Below are positions 12,065 to 20,285 of a stretch of DNA of 64,000 nucleotides, one piece after another; positions within the stretch are counted from its first letter, which is position 1, and each line of letters opens with the position of its first letter. The DNA lies in the NCBI RefSeq assembly GCF_000023925.1, contig NC_013169.1, positions 1,612,001-1,676,000 on the forward strand, given 5' to 3'. The notes under the pieces were generated by a model, which was not told where the DNA came from, did not search any database, and was given only the letters and a program-made list of their open reading frames with translations. Origin of the DNA: Kytococcus sedentarius DSM 20547. Lineage in GTDB: Bacteria; Actinomycetota; Actinomycetes; Actinomycetales; Dermatophilaceae. A program made the position numbers and the translations under genes.

Positions 12065-13208
12065 CCGTGGCCTCCGCATACCCGTCCGGCTGCTCCTCGG
12101 GCGCCCCGCAGAGGGCGGGCGCGGCGGTGCGCAGGTTGGGGCAGCAGCCCGGGGCGCACTGCGAGGGCATGGGCACCGACGGGGGCCACTGCCGCAGCGT
12201 GACCTCCTCGCCCCGCGCCTCGGCGGCCCGCTCCTCGAGCAGGTCCACCAGCCCCACCACGAACTCCGGATCCACCCCCACGGTGGGCACACGGACCATC
12301 GTCAGACCCAGCTCCTCGGCGGTGGCCGCGGCCTCGACGTCCAGGTCGTAGGCCACCTCCATGTGATCGCTCACGAAGCCGATGGGGGCCACCGCCACCG
12401 CCTTGAACCCCTCGGACGCGAGCTCGGCCAGGTGGTCGTTGACGTCGGGCTCCAGCCACGGGTGGTGGGGGGCTCCGGAGCGGGAGCAGTAGGTGAGGTC
12501 GGTGCGCAGGGCGTGCCCGACGGTCGCCTCCACCTCGTCCTCGATCGCGCCGGTCAGCTGCTGGTGCTGCTGCTGGTAGACGTGGCCGTCGCTGTCGCCC
12601 GGGCCGGAGGTCTCGTCCATCGTGTCCGGGATCGAGTGGGTCACCATGACCACCGCCACCTCCTGGGGCGGGTGGTCGGCGAGGAGTCGGCGCACCGCAT
12701 CGGTCACCAGGCGGGCGTTCGTCGCCGAGAAGCCCGGGTGGTGGGCGTAGGGGCGCACCTTGTCGATGCGGACCGGCGCGCCGCCCGCATCGTGGTTGTC
12801 GATGACGGCCTGCGCCAGGTTCTCCCGGTACTGGCGGCAGCTGGAGTAGCTCGAGTAGGCACTCGTGGTCAGGGCGAGCAGCCGCCGGTGGCCCGCCGCG
12901 GCGGCCTCGGCGACGGTGTCGGCCAGGAAGGGCTCGCTGTTGCGATTGCCCCACAGCACCGGCAACTCGATGCCGCGCCGCGCCAGCTCCGCCTCCAGGG
13001 CGGCCTTGAGCGCCCGGTTCTGGTCGTTGATGGGACTGCGTCCGCCGAAGTGGGAGTAGTGGGCCCCCACCTCCACCAGGCGCTCGTCGGGGATCCCGCG
13101 CCCGGCGGTCACGCGGCGCAGGAAGGGCAGCACCTCATCGGGCCCCTCGGGGCCACCGAAGGAGGTGAGCAGGACGGCGTCGTACGGGGACAAGGTGGTG
13201 TCGGTCAT
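12054..13208 (-). CDS. hemH: ferrochelatase (coproporphyrin type)
   Basis: Inserts Fe2+ into coproporphyrin III in the actinobacterial heme route (CpfC). 384 aa. Core motifs are LLTSFGGPEGPDEV at the start, HYSHFGGRSPIND, the THSIPDTMDE histidine block and PIGFVSDHMEV. A cysteine in TSAYSSYSSCRQY plus the C-terminal CAPGCC cluster matches the four-Cys [2Fe-2S] site described for mycobacterial ferrochelatases. The gene overlaps the TRIC-like gene by 4 nt (ATGA) and the monophosphatase gene by 11 nt, so the three are probably cotranscribed. It would supply heme for the cytochromes at 52-61 kb. Confidence 0.95.
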   Translation of the reverse strand: MTDTTLSPYDAVLLTSFGGPEGPDEVLPFLRRVTAGRGIPDERLVEVGAHYSHFGGRSPINDQNRALKAALEAELARRGIELPVLWGNRNSEPFLADTVAEAAAAGHRRLLALTTSAYSSYSSCRQYRENLAQAVIDNHDAGGAPVRIDKVRPYAHHPGFSATNARLVTDAVRRLLADHPPQEVAVVMVTHSIPDTMDETSGPGDSDGHVYQQQHQQLTGAIEDEVEATVGHALRTDLTYCSRSGAPHHPWLEPDVNDHLAELASEGFKAVAVAPIGFVSDHMEVAYDLDVEAAATAEELGLTMVRVPTVGVDPEFVVGLVDLLEERAAEARGEEVTLRQWPPSVPMPSQCAPGCCPNLRTAAPALCGAPEEQPDGYAEATDGL

Positions 13209-13849
13209 CCGGATTCTCCTGTGCGGCGGGCTTGGGGGGCGTGCCAGTCGAACACGATCGCAGCGATGCGGATTCCGAAGACCAGCCCGATGATGGGCCA
13301 GACCGTCTCCGGACCGATGCGGTACAGGTGGTGGGCGGCGACCGTGAGGGAGGCGCCCACCAGGGCCGGGAAGGCGTAGAGCTCGCGCCGCAACAGCTCG
13401 GGCACCTGCCCGGCCAGCACGTCACGCATCACTCCCCCGCCCACCGCTGTGACGGTGCCCACGATCACGGCGGTCACCGGCGCCACCCCGAACTCCAGCG
13501 CCTTCAGGGTGCCGGCCACGCAGAAGAAGGCCAGACCCACCGAGTCCAGCACGCGGATCGGGCGCTTCAACCGGTCCACGCCACCGTGGAGGACGAAGGT
13601 GAGCAGACCGGCGGTCAGGGCGGCCGAGATCATCCGCCAGTCCGAGACCCCCATCGGGGGCACGGCGCCGATCAACAGGTCGCGCAGGGTCCCCCCGCCC
13701 AGGCCCGTCAGCCACGCGAGGACCAGGACCCCGAACAGGTCGAGCCCGCGGCGCACCCCCACCAGGGCCCCGGAGACCGCGAAGGCGAAGACCCCGATGA
13801 GGTCGAGCGCCAGTGCCAGCGCGGGATCGAAGGGATTCATCAGCGGCAT
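13205..13849 (-). CDS. TRIC / UPF0126-family cation channel protein
   Basis: A 214-aa membrane protein made of two repeats of three helices, as in the prokaryotic trimeric intracellular cation channels. Each repeat carries the Gly-rich pore signature: GLGGGTLRDLLIG in the first and AVGGGVMRDVLAG in the second. It probably conducts monovalent cations across the cytoplasmic membrane. The start MPLMNPFDPALAL is chosen because the long frame upstream (31 residues) is Arg/Thr rich and not family-like. Its stop overlaps the hemH start (ATGA). Confidence 0.87.
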   Translation of the reverse strand: MPLMNPFDPALALALDLIGVFAFAVSGALVGVRRGLDLFGVLVLAWLTGLGGGTLRDLLIGAVPPMGVSDWRMISAALTAGLLTFVLHGGVDRLKRPIRVLDSVGLAFFCVAGTLKALEFGVAPVTAVIVGTVTAVGGGVMRDVLAGQVPELLRRELYAFPALVGASLTVAAHHLYRIGPETVWPIIGLVFGIRIAAIVFDWHAPQARRTGESG

Positions 13850-14027
13850 CGTACGGCGCGGCGTGGTCCCCCGGTGCGACACGGACGGCCGTGGCATGGT
13901 GCGATGGAGGCGCCCCGTACCGGAGCACCGCTGCGTCGCCACGTGGCGCCGCAGCCCCCGGCCGGCGGGGCAGGCAGACTGTTACCCCCACCGCGCCGCG
14001 GTGACGGGCCGATGGCGAGGAGTGCGC

Positions 14028-15056
14028 ATGGACGAGCTGACCTTCCTGGGAGTCGACGACTCCGGGACCCACCTGGTCGTGCAGGAACCCTCCGGCACGC
14101 AGTACCGGCTGGAGATCACCTCGGCCCTGGTGGCAGCCCTGCACCAGCGCCCCGGGCCCACCCCGAGCACCACCACCGACACCGCGGAGACCACGATGAC
14201 GCCGCGCGACGTGCAGGCGATGATCCGGGCGGGCGCCAGCGCGCAGCAGGTGTCCGAGATGTCCGGGTGGAGCACCGACAAGGTCTCCCGCTACGAGGCA
14301 CCCATCCTGGCCGAGCGCGAGCACGTGGCCGCCCTGGCCCGGGCAGTGCACCTTCCCTCCTTCGGCCGCGGCCCCTCGCCCACTCTGGAGAAGCGGGCCA
14401 AGGAGCGCCTGGTGATGCGGGGGCTGCGCCCCGACGAGGCGTGGTGGGACGCCTGGCGCCTGGACGGCAACCCGTGGGCGGTGAGCCTGACCTTCGAGGC
14501 CGGCGGCCGTGAGCGGCGCGCGGTCTGGCACTTCGACGTCATCACCTCGGCCCTGTCCCCGCAGGACGACGAGGCCCGGTGGCTGAGCACGGCCGAGCAA
14601 GACGGCTTCGACTCCGACTCCGCCGCCCAGCAGGTGGACTCGCTGCAGCAGCCGGAGGGGGACCATGGACGCTCCGAGCACCAGCCGGTCAGCCACGCCG
14701 CGCGCGCCGGGGTGTCTCACGAGCGCCCGCTGCGAGCCGGCGACCCGCTCGAGCAGGAGCAGGCCGACCAGGCCTCGGGGTCCGGTGGCCAGGAGCGTCC
14801 CCAGGCGTCGGCTTGGCAGGACCAGCGCGAGGAGCAGGACCACCAGCAGGAGAAGGAGGTACGCGGTCAGGCCGGCTCGGCGGGACAGGGTGCCCCGCAC
14901 CCGGACCAGCCGGCGGCCTCCGGCGACGACCGGCTGCCGCTGGAGGAGGCCGAGTCCGCACCGATCGCACCGCGGCAGCGGCAGTCCCGCCGGGGCAAGG
15001 GCCGCCCGTCGGTGCCGAGCTGGGACGACATCATGTTCGGCGGTTCCAAGAACTGA
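14028..15056 (+). CDS. sepH: septation protein SepH (DUF3071)
   Basis: Actinobacterial cell-division protein that binds FtsZ and promotes its bundling and assembly. 342 aa. The conserved N-terminal DUF3071 domain (residues 1-180) begins MDELTFLGVDDSGTHLVVQE. It includes a helix-turn-helix-like segment, VQAMIRAGASAQQVSEMSGW, near 60-80. The C-terminal half is disordered and rich in Gln, Glu and Arg, ending in SWDDIMFGGSKN, a typical SepH tail. GAGGAG lies 7 nt before the ATG. The stop is 6 nt from the convergent tdk stop. Confidence 0.93.
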   Translation: MDELTFLGVDDSGTHLVVQEPSGTQYRLEITSALVAALHQRPGPTPSTTTDTAETTMTPRDVQAMIRAGASAQQVSEMSGWSTDKVSRYEAPILAEREHVAALARAVHLPSFGRGPSPTLEKRAKERLVMRGLRPDEAWWDAWRLDGNPWAVSLTFEAGGRERRAVWHFDVITSALSPQDDEARWLSTAEQDGFDSDSAAQQVDSLQQPEGDHGRSEHQPVSHAARAGVSHERPLRAGDPLEQEQADQASGSGGQERPQASAWQDQREEQDHQQEKEVRGQAGSAGQGAPHPDQPAASGDDRLPLEEAESAPIAPRQRQSRRGKGRPSVPSWDDIMFGGSKN

Positions 15057-15062
15057 CCCCGG

Positions 15063-15746
15063 TCAGCGGGTCGGTGGCACCGCGCAGACGTCGAGGTCGA
15101 AGGGCAGCAGCTCCCCCTCGGGGGAGCTGACCTGGGCCACGTGGGAGGTCATCCGCCGCATGAAGTGGCGGCGGCACAGCACCTCGTACTCCACCACCGG
15201 TGAGCGCTCGGTGCCGTCGGCCACATCGCCCACGGCCACCTGGTCGCCCTCCAGCACCATGTGCCCGTCCACGACGCGGGCGTTGTGCGTGGCCCGGCGG
15301 CCGCACCAGCACAGGGCCTCCACCTGCAGCAGCTGGGTGCGGTCGGCAAGCTCCAGCAGCCGCTTGCTGCCGGGGAAGAGCTCGGCCCGGAAGTCGGCGG
15401 TGATGCCGAAGGCGAAGACGTCGATCTCCAGCTCGTCCACCAGTCGTGCGAGCTGCTCCACCTGGGCGGCGGTGTAGAACTGCGCCTCGTCGCAGATGAG
15501 GTAGTGCACCGGTCGCCCCTTGCTGGCCTCGGTCACCACCATCGCGAAGAAGTCGAGCTCCTCGTGCACCTCCAGGGCCTCCCGCTGGAGGCCGAGGCGG
15601 GAGCTGACGGTGGCCTCCCCCGCACGGTCGCGGGAGGTGAAGACCAGCCCGTGCCGGCCGCGGGCCCGGTGGTTGTGGTCCATCTGCAGGGCCAGGGTGG
15701 ACTTTCCGCAGTCCATGGTGCCGGTGAAGAACGCGAGCTCAGCCAT
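15063..15746 (-). CDS. tdk: thymidine kinase (type II)
   Basis: Phosphorylates thymidine to dTMP with ATP in the salvage pathway. 227 aa. The P-loop is GTMDCGKSTLAL at residues 8-19, with the DEAQFY catalytic/Walker B motif near 87. A structural zinc site is formed by CWCGRRATH and the later CRRHFM. The gene lies 3 nt after the phosphodiesterase gene and is probably cotranscribed with it and DUF5998. Pairing with a nucleotide-phosphoesterase-like enzyme suggests nucleotide turnover, which is inference. Confidence 0.95.
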   Translation of the reverse strand: MAELAFFTGTMDCGKSTLALQMDHNHRARGRHGLVFTSRDRAGEATVSSRLGLQREALEVHEELDFFAMVVTEASKGRPVHYLICDEAQFYTAAQVEQLARLVDELEIDVFAFGITADFRAELFPGSKRLLELADRTQLLQVEALCWCGRRATHNARVVDGHMVLEGDQVAVGDVADGTERSPVVEYEVLCRRHFMRRMTSHVAQVSSPEGELLPFDLDVCAVPPTR

Positions 15747-15749
15747 GGC

Positions 15750-17024
15750 TCACCGGGCCGGGACGAACAGGTCGGGCACGAGCAGCTCCTCGGCGTGCAG
15801 CCCGCCGTGCCAGCCCTTGAGGGACATCTGACCGGTGCTGTCGGGCCCGGGGACGAACGCGAGGAAGGTGACGTCGGTGCCCACCACGAGCACGTCGCCG
15901 ATGCGGGAGAGGTTCTCCGGGGTGGTCCCCGCACCGAACCAGCCGTTCTCCACGGCCTCGGCGCGGGAGACCACCACCGCTCCCGGCCCCGGCAGCCCCG
16001 CCTCGAGGGCGTGGGTGTCCACGGACTCCTGCCAGGCCGAGACCACGTCGGCGACCCGATGGGGGTCGGCCTCCTGCTGGCGCCCCTCCGGGCTCTCGTC
16101 CTGGCGCGGCAGGTACAGGAACCGGCACCGGGGGTCCCCCGCGACGGCAGCCACCCCATCGGTCAGGTGGGCGTGACGGGGGTCGTCGGTGCGCAACGCG
16201 CCGTCCGGCTCGATGCCGAGCATGCCGTGGTCGGCCGTCAGGGAGAAGTGCACCCCGGCCGGCAGGCCCTCGACGAGCTCGCGCAGGGCGGCGTCCAGCT
16301 GCTCCAGGGCACCCACCCAGTCCAGCGATCCGGGCCCCTGGGCGTGGCCGATCTGGTCGAGCACCGGCCAGTAGAGGTAGGCGGCGGTGGGCTCGCCGGC
16401 ACTCGCCCGGCGGGCCAGATCGATCCCGGCGGCGGTCCAGCTCGCCAGGCCGTCGGCCGGCAGGTAGGTGCCGCCTCGCTGGGCGGCCCGGGTCAGTGCG
16501 GAGGTGGCGAACTTCTTCTGCCCCACGCGCACCACGCGAACCCCCGCATCGGCCAGGCGCCCGAAGAGGGTGGGCTGGGCCTGCCAGGTCAGCGGGTCCG
16601 GCCCGTCCTTCCAGCTCAGGTGGTTGAAGACCACCGAGCTGTGCGGGTCGCGGACGGCGTACCCCACGTGGCCGTGGACCGCCGGCGCGAGACCCGTGGC
16701 GTGGGTGGCCAACGAGACGGCCGTGGTGGAGGGGAAGCCGCAGACCGCGGGCACCGAGTGGGTGGTGTCCTGCAGCAGCGAGCGCAGGAAGGGCGCGTGG
16801 CCGGCGTAGCGCTGCACCAGCGACCAGCCGAGCCCGTCGACCAGGACGCTCACCACGCCGTGGGCCCGTGGCAGGTCGCGCACCGGGACGCCCGGCAGGT
16901 CGACGCCCAGGGAGGCCGCGAGACCGGCGAACGAGGAGGCCAGGCCCTGCGGCCCATAGCCCAGGGCGGCGTCGGGCCGGTCGGTGGTCAGGAGCGGGTG
17001 GGTGTTCACGGGAGGGCGCGTCAC
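15750..17024 (-). CDS. nucleotide pyrophosphatase / alkaline-phosphatase-superfamily protein
   Basis: A 424-aa metal-dependent phosphodiesterase of the alkaline-phosphatase superfamily (type I phosphodiesterase / nucleotide pyrophosphatase branch). Metal-site landmarks are SVLVDGLGW near residue 60 (first Asp), GFPSTTAVSLATHATG (Thr nucleophile region), LDQIGHAQG and TADHGMLGI (His/Asp ligands). There is no signal peptide, so it is probably cytosolic. The GTG at 17024 overlaps the DUF5998 stop by 4 nt; an upstream extension of the frame is a shadow. Its natural substrate is unknown. Confidence 0.85.
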   Translation of the reverse strand: MTRPPVNTHPLLTTDRPDAALGYGPQGLASSFAGLAASLGVDLPGVPVRDLPRAHGVVSVLVDGLGWSLVQRYAGHAPFLRSLLQDTTHSVPAVCGFPSTTAVSLATHATGLAPAVHGHVGYAVRDPHSSVVFNHLSWKDGPDPLTWQAQPTLFGRLADAGVRVVRVGQKKFATSALTRAAQRGGTYLPADGLASWTAAGIDLARRASAGEPTAAYLYWPVLDQIGHAQGPGSLDWVGALEQLDAALRELVEGLPAGVHFSLTADHGMLGIEPDGALRTDDPRHAHLTDGVAAVAGDPRCRFLYLPRQDESPEGRQQEADPHRVADVVSAWQESVDTHALEAGLPGPGAVVVSRAEAVENGWFGAGTTPENLSRIGDVLVVGTDVTFLAFVPGPDSTGQMSLKGWHGGLHAEELLVPDLFVPAR

Positions 17025-17632
17025 CGGCCCAGGCTCGCCTGGACGGTGCGGGCGAAGTCCAGTGCCTGCTGCACGGCCTGCGCCCCGGAGACCTCGCCGC
17101 TGACCCGCAGGGAGATGTCGTCGCCCGCGACGGTGCCCTCGTAGCCGTGGTCGCCGTCGCACTGCGGGTCGGCGCACTGCGCCGGCACCAGATCCAGCCG
17201 ACTGATCGCACCCCAGCCCAGGGTGAGGGTCACCTCGCGGCCCAGGCTGCCGGGCTCGTAGTTCTCCGGGTTGGCCATGACGTGCGAGAGCACCACCCCG
17301 CGGAGCCGGGACAACGGCACGGTCTCGGTCGTCGCCATCGCCACCGGGGCGGACTCGACGTGCTCGGCGTCCCGGTCGTCCGCGTGGGCGATCACCAGCC
17401 GGCCGGGGGTCAGCACCAGCACGGTCAGATGACGCCGCACGGTCTCGGTGTCGAAGGTGGCCTCCTGGTGCACCAGGTGGGCCAGGATCTCCTGCCCGGC
17501 GACGGCCGTGGCCACCACGTCGGCCACGAGCGCCGGGTAGTAGCCGGCGGCCTCGATGTCGTCGGAGAGGTCCTGCGGCAGGGTGTCCGCCGGAACGGGC
17601 ACGTCGTGGGGGCGTCCAAGCATGGGGGTCAT
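17021..17632 (-). CDS. DUF5998 protein
   Basis: A 203-aa soluble actinobacterial protein of unknown function (DUF5998). Recognisable stretches are IEAAGYYPALVADVV, RHLTVLVLTPGRLVIAHADD and CADPQCDGDHGYEG, the last a short Cys/His cluster that might bind metal. The ATG at 17632 follows GGTGGCAGG; a GTG five codons upstream is possible. It is coupled by a 4-nt overlap to the phosphodiesterase gene and heads the operon with tdk. Only family membership is claimed. Confidence 0.82.
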   Translation of the reverse strand: MTPMLGRPHDVPVPADTLPQDLSDDIEAAGYYPALVADVVATAVAGQEILAHLVHQEATFDTETVRRHLTVLVLTPGRLVIAHADDRDAEHVESAPVAMATTETVPLSRLRGVVLSHVMANPENYEPGSLGREVTLTLGWGAISRLDLVPAQCADPQCDGDHGYEGTVAGDDISLRVSGEVSGAQAVQQALDFARTVQASLGR

Positions 17633-17678
17633 CCTGCCACCCGGCACCGACGACCTGCCGGAGCGAGCCGGGCCCCCG

Positions 17679-20174
17679 TCACCGGGAGATGCTCCGCCGC
17701 CCCGCGTCCTGCCGCACCTCGGGGCGTTCCACCGTCGCCCGCGCCGCGTGCACCACCACGCCGCGGGGGGTGACCTCGACGGGGCTCAGCTGCAGCTCCG
17801 CGAGCTCGGGCACCGCATCGGCCAGCACCGACACCCGAGCGACTAGCTCCTCCAGGGCAGCCCGGTCCACACCGCGCTCGGCCAGCAGGCGACTGCCCTG
17901 GAGCGAATCCACCAGGTCGTGTACGTCCGCGTCGGTCAGCGGCGGCACGCGGTAGGAGGGGGTGCCCAGGAGGGCCGCTGTCGAGCCGTGGAAGCGCAGT
18001 GAGACCACCGGGCCGAACAGCGGGTCCTCCGTCGCGCCCACCACCAGCGGCACCGCGTCGGTGGGCCACCCACCGGCGGGCTCGCCACCGGAGCCGGTGG
18101 CCAGCTCGATACCCACGGCGGCCAGCAGCTCGGACGTCTCTTCCGGGCGCAGCTCCCGACCCACCGGGGCCGAGAGCAGCGCGTCGCTGGCGATCTCCTG
18201 GGCGGCGTCGATGGCCTGCCAGTCGATGCCCTCGGGGGCCACGAGCTCGCCGCGGGAGCTGCGCCGCCAGGCCGCGTAGCGCTCCACGGCGTTCAGGGCG
18301 CGCACCGCGTCCTCGGGGACCATGTAGGCCGGCACCACCTCGGTGACCGGACCGTCGGGCGTGTCCTTCGTGGCCGAGAGCGTCTCGTTCACCCCGTCCA
18401 TGCCGGTCATGGTGGTCAGGCAGGGCTTCTCGTGGTCCAGCGCCACCTGGGCCACCGTGCGTGCCACGTCGCGCCCGTCGCCCACCAGCGGCGGGATGAA
18501 GACCGCGAGCACCGCGTGCACGGTGGGGTCCTCGAAGGCCTCGTGGAGCGCCTCGGCGATCTCCCCCATCGAGGCGTCGTGGGGCAACGAGTGCGGCTCG
18601 CGCGCCACCTGCAGCCCCCACCCCATGCACGCGTCCGCCGCGAGCGCCGCCAGCGACGTGGAGTTGCCCACCACGGCGACCCCGCGCCCGGCGGGCAGGG
18701 GCTGGTGGAGCACCAGCTGGGCGATGTTGAACATCTGGTGCAGGTTGGACACGCGGATGATGCCGCTCTGGCGCAGCATGGCGTCCAGTGCCTCCGGTCG
18801 CGCGCGGCTGCGCCGGATGAGGTGCCCCGGGGGCACGCCGTAGCCCGAGGTGCCGGACTTGATGGCGATGATCGGCTTCTTGGCCGAGAGCCGCTGACTG
18901 ATGCGGAAGAACTTGCGCGCGTTGCCCAGCGTCTCCAGGTACAGCCCCACGGCGGCTGTGTCGTCGTCCTCCATCCAGTACTGCATGACGTCGTTGCCCG
19001 AGACGTCCGCCCGGTTGCCCGCCGAGACGAAGGTGGACAGGCCCACGCCGCGCTGGCGCGCCATCTGGGTGACGGACACCCCGAGCGCCCCGGACTGTGC
19101 GAAGAGCCCGAACCGGCCCCGCACCGAGGGCGCCCCGAGGGTGGCGTTCAGCGAGACCTCCGGGGAGGAGTTGCTCAACCCGTAGGAGTTCGGCCCCACC
19201 AGGCGCATGCCGTGGTAGTGCACCAGCCGCAGCAGCTCGCGCTGGCGGCGGGCGCCCTCCGGCCCGGCCTCGGCGAACCCGGCGGAGACCACCAGCACCG
19301 AGCGCACCCCGATGGCGGCGCAGTCGGCCACCACCTCGTGCACGGTGTCGGCCGGCAGGGCGATGATCGCCAGGTCGATCGGCCCGGTCACCTCCCGCAC
19401 GCTGGGGGTGGTGGTGATGCCGGCGAGCTCGCCGACCTCGGGGTGCACCACCTCCAACCGGCCCTGGTACCCGCCGGCCACGATCTCGGCCAGCACCTTG
19501 TGCCCGATCGCCTCCTCACGGCGCGAGACACCGATCATGACGACCGACTCCGGCCGCAGCACGCGCACCATCGACCGCGCCTCGGCGCGCTGCTCCCGCG
19601 ACTCCCGCACCTCGCGCGAGTGCTCGTTGGGCTCGATGTCGAAGGAGACGGCGATGACCCCGTCCTCGAAGCGGTGGGCCACCTCGTAGCCCGCCTCGGT
19701 GAACACGTTCATCATCTGCCGGTTCTCCGGCAGCACGTCGGCCGTGAACCGGCCCAGGCCCACCTCGTCCCCGATGGCGGCGAGGTGCTCGAGCATGACC
19801 GAGCCCAGACCCCGGCCCTGGTGCTCGTCGGCGACGTTGAAGGCCACCTCGGCGGTGGTGGGGTCGATGCGGTCGAACCGGGCGATGGCGATGATCTCGC
19901 CCCCGATCTCGGCCACGAGGGCCACCCGTTGGTCGTGGTCCACCTGGGTGAAGCGGTCGAGGTCCCGGTCGGAGAGCTCCGGGATCGCGGCGAAGAAGCG
20001 CAGGTAGCGCGAGCGCTCGGACTGGCCGCGGTGGAAGGCGGCCAGGGCCCGGCGGTCGTCGGGCCGGATCGGGCGCACGTGCGCGACGGCGCCGTCCCGC
20101 AGGACGACGTCGGCCTCCCAGGTGGCGGCCCGCGCCGCCCGGAGCTCCTCGGTGGTGGGCGCGGCATCATCCAT
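17679..20174 (-). CDS. GNAT acetyltransferase fused to ADP-forming acyl-CoA-synthetase-like domains (Pat-type)
   Basis: An 831-aa probable protein lysine acetyltransferase. Residues 1-180 are a GNAT domain with the acetyl-CoA loop DEHQGRGLGSVMLEHL. From about 205 comes a CoA-binding domain (SVVMIGVSRREEAIGHKVL), then succinyl-CoA-ligase-like segments (LVGPNSYGLSN, FAQSGALGVSV) and an ATP-grasp-like C-terminus (LVVGATEDPLFGPVVSLRFHG). Family members sense CoA metabolites and acetylate acyl-CoA synthetases. Here the gene is divergent from an acyl-CoA synthetase gene 111 nt away, a likely substrate. A CATATT -10 box 6 nt before the ATG indicates a leaderless transcript. Confidence 0.9.
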   Translation of the reverse strand: MDDAAPTTEELRAARAATWEADVVLRDGAVAHVRPIRPDDRRALAAFHRGQSERSRYLRFFAAIPELSDRDLDRFTQVDHDQRVALVAEIGGEIIAIARFDRIDPTTAEVAFNVADEHQGRGLGSVMLEHLAAIGDEVGLGRFTADVLPENRQMMNVFTEAGYEVAHRFEDGVIAVSFDIEPNEHSREVRESREQRAEARSMVRVLRPESVVMIGVSRREEAIGHKVLAEIVAGGYQGRLEVVHPEVGELAGITTTPSVREVTGPIDLAIIALPADTVHEVVADCAAIGVRSVLVVSAGFAEAGPEGARRQRELLRLVHYHGMRLVGPNSYGLSNSSPEVSLNATLGAPSVRGRFGLFAQSGALGVSVTQMARQRGVGLSTFVSAGNRADVSGNDVMQYWMEDDDTAAVGLYLETLGNARKFFRISQRLSAKKPIIAIKSGTSGYGVPPGHLIRRSRARPEALDAMLRQSGIIRVSNLHQMFNIAQLVLHQPLPAGRGVAVVGNSTSLAALAADACMGWGLQVAREPHSLPHDASMGEIAEALHEAFEDPTVHAVLAVFIPPLVGDGRDVARTVAQVALDHEKPCLTTMTGMDGVNETLSATKDTPDGPVTEVVPAYMVPEDAVRALNAVERYAAWRRSSRGELVAPEGIDWQAIDAAQEIASDALLSAPVGRELRPEETSELLAAVGIELATGSGGEPAGGWPTDAVPLVVGATEDPLFGPVVSLRFHGSTAALLGTPSYRVPPLTDADVHDLVDSLQGSRLLAERGVDRAALEELVARVSVLADAVPELAELQLSPVEVTPRGVVVHAARATVERPEVRQDAGRRSISR

Positions 20175-20180
20175 GCCCCC

Positions 20181-20186
20181 AATATG
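20181..20186 (-). promoter_or_regulatory. -10 element of the GNAT-fusion gene (leaderless)
   Basis: CATATT (minus strand), 6 nt before the ATG at 20174. It shares a 111-bp divergent promoter region with the acyl-CoA synthetase gene. Confidence 0.5.
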
Positions 20187-20250
20187 GCAGAGAGACACCG
20201 CCCCCGGGCGCCGCCCGCACCGGCGGCCGGGGACTCGGGTGACGCGGGGG

Positions 20251-20279
20251 TGTGACGCAGCCCGCCCCGTCGGTAGTGT
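20251..20279 (+). promoter_or_regulatory. promoter of the acyl-CoA synthetase gene (leaderless)
   Basis: A -35-like TGTGAC (20251-20256) and a -10 TAGTGT (20274-20279) are separated by 17 bp. The -10 ends 6 nt before the ATG at 20286, so transcription probably begins at the start codon. Confidence 0.55.
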
Positions 20280-20285
20280 TCGGCC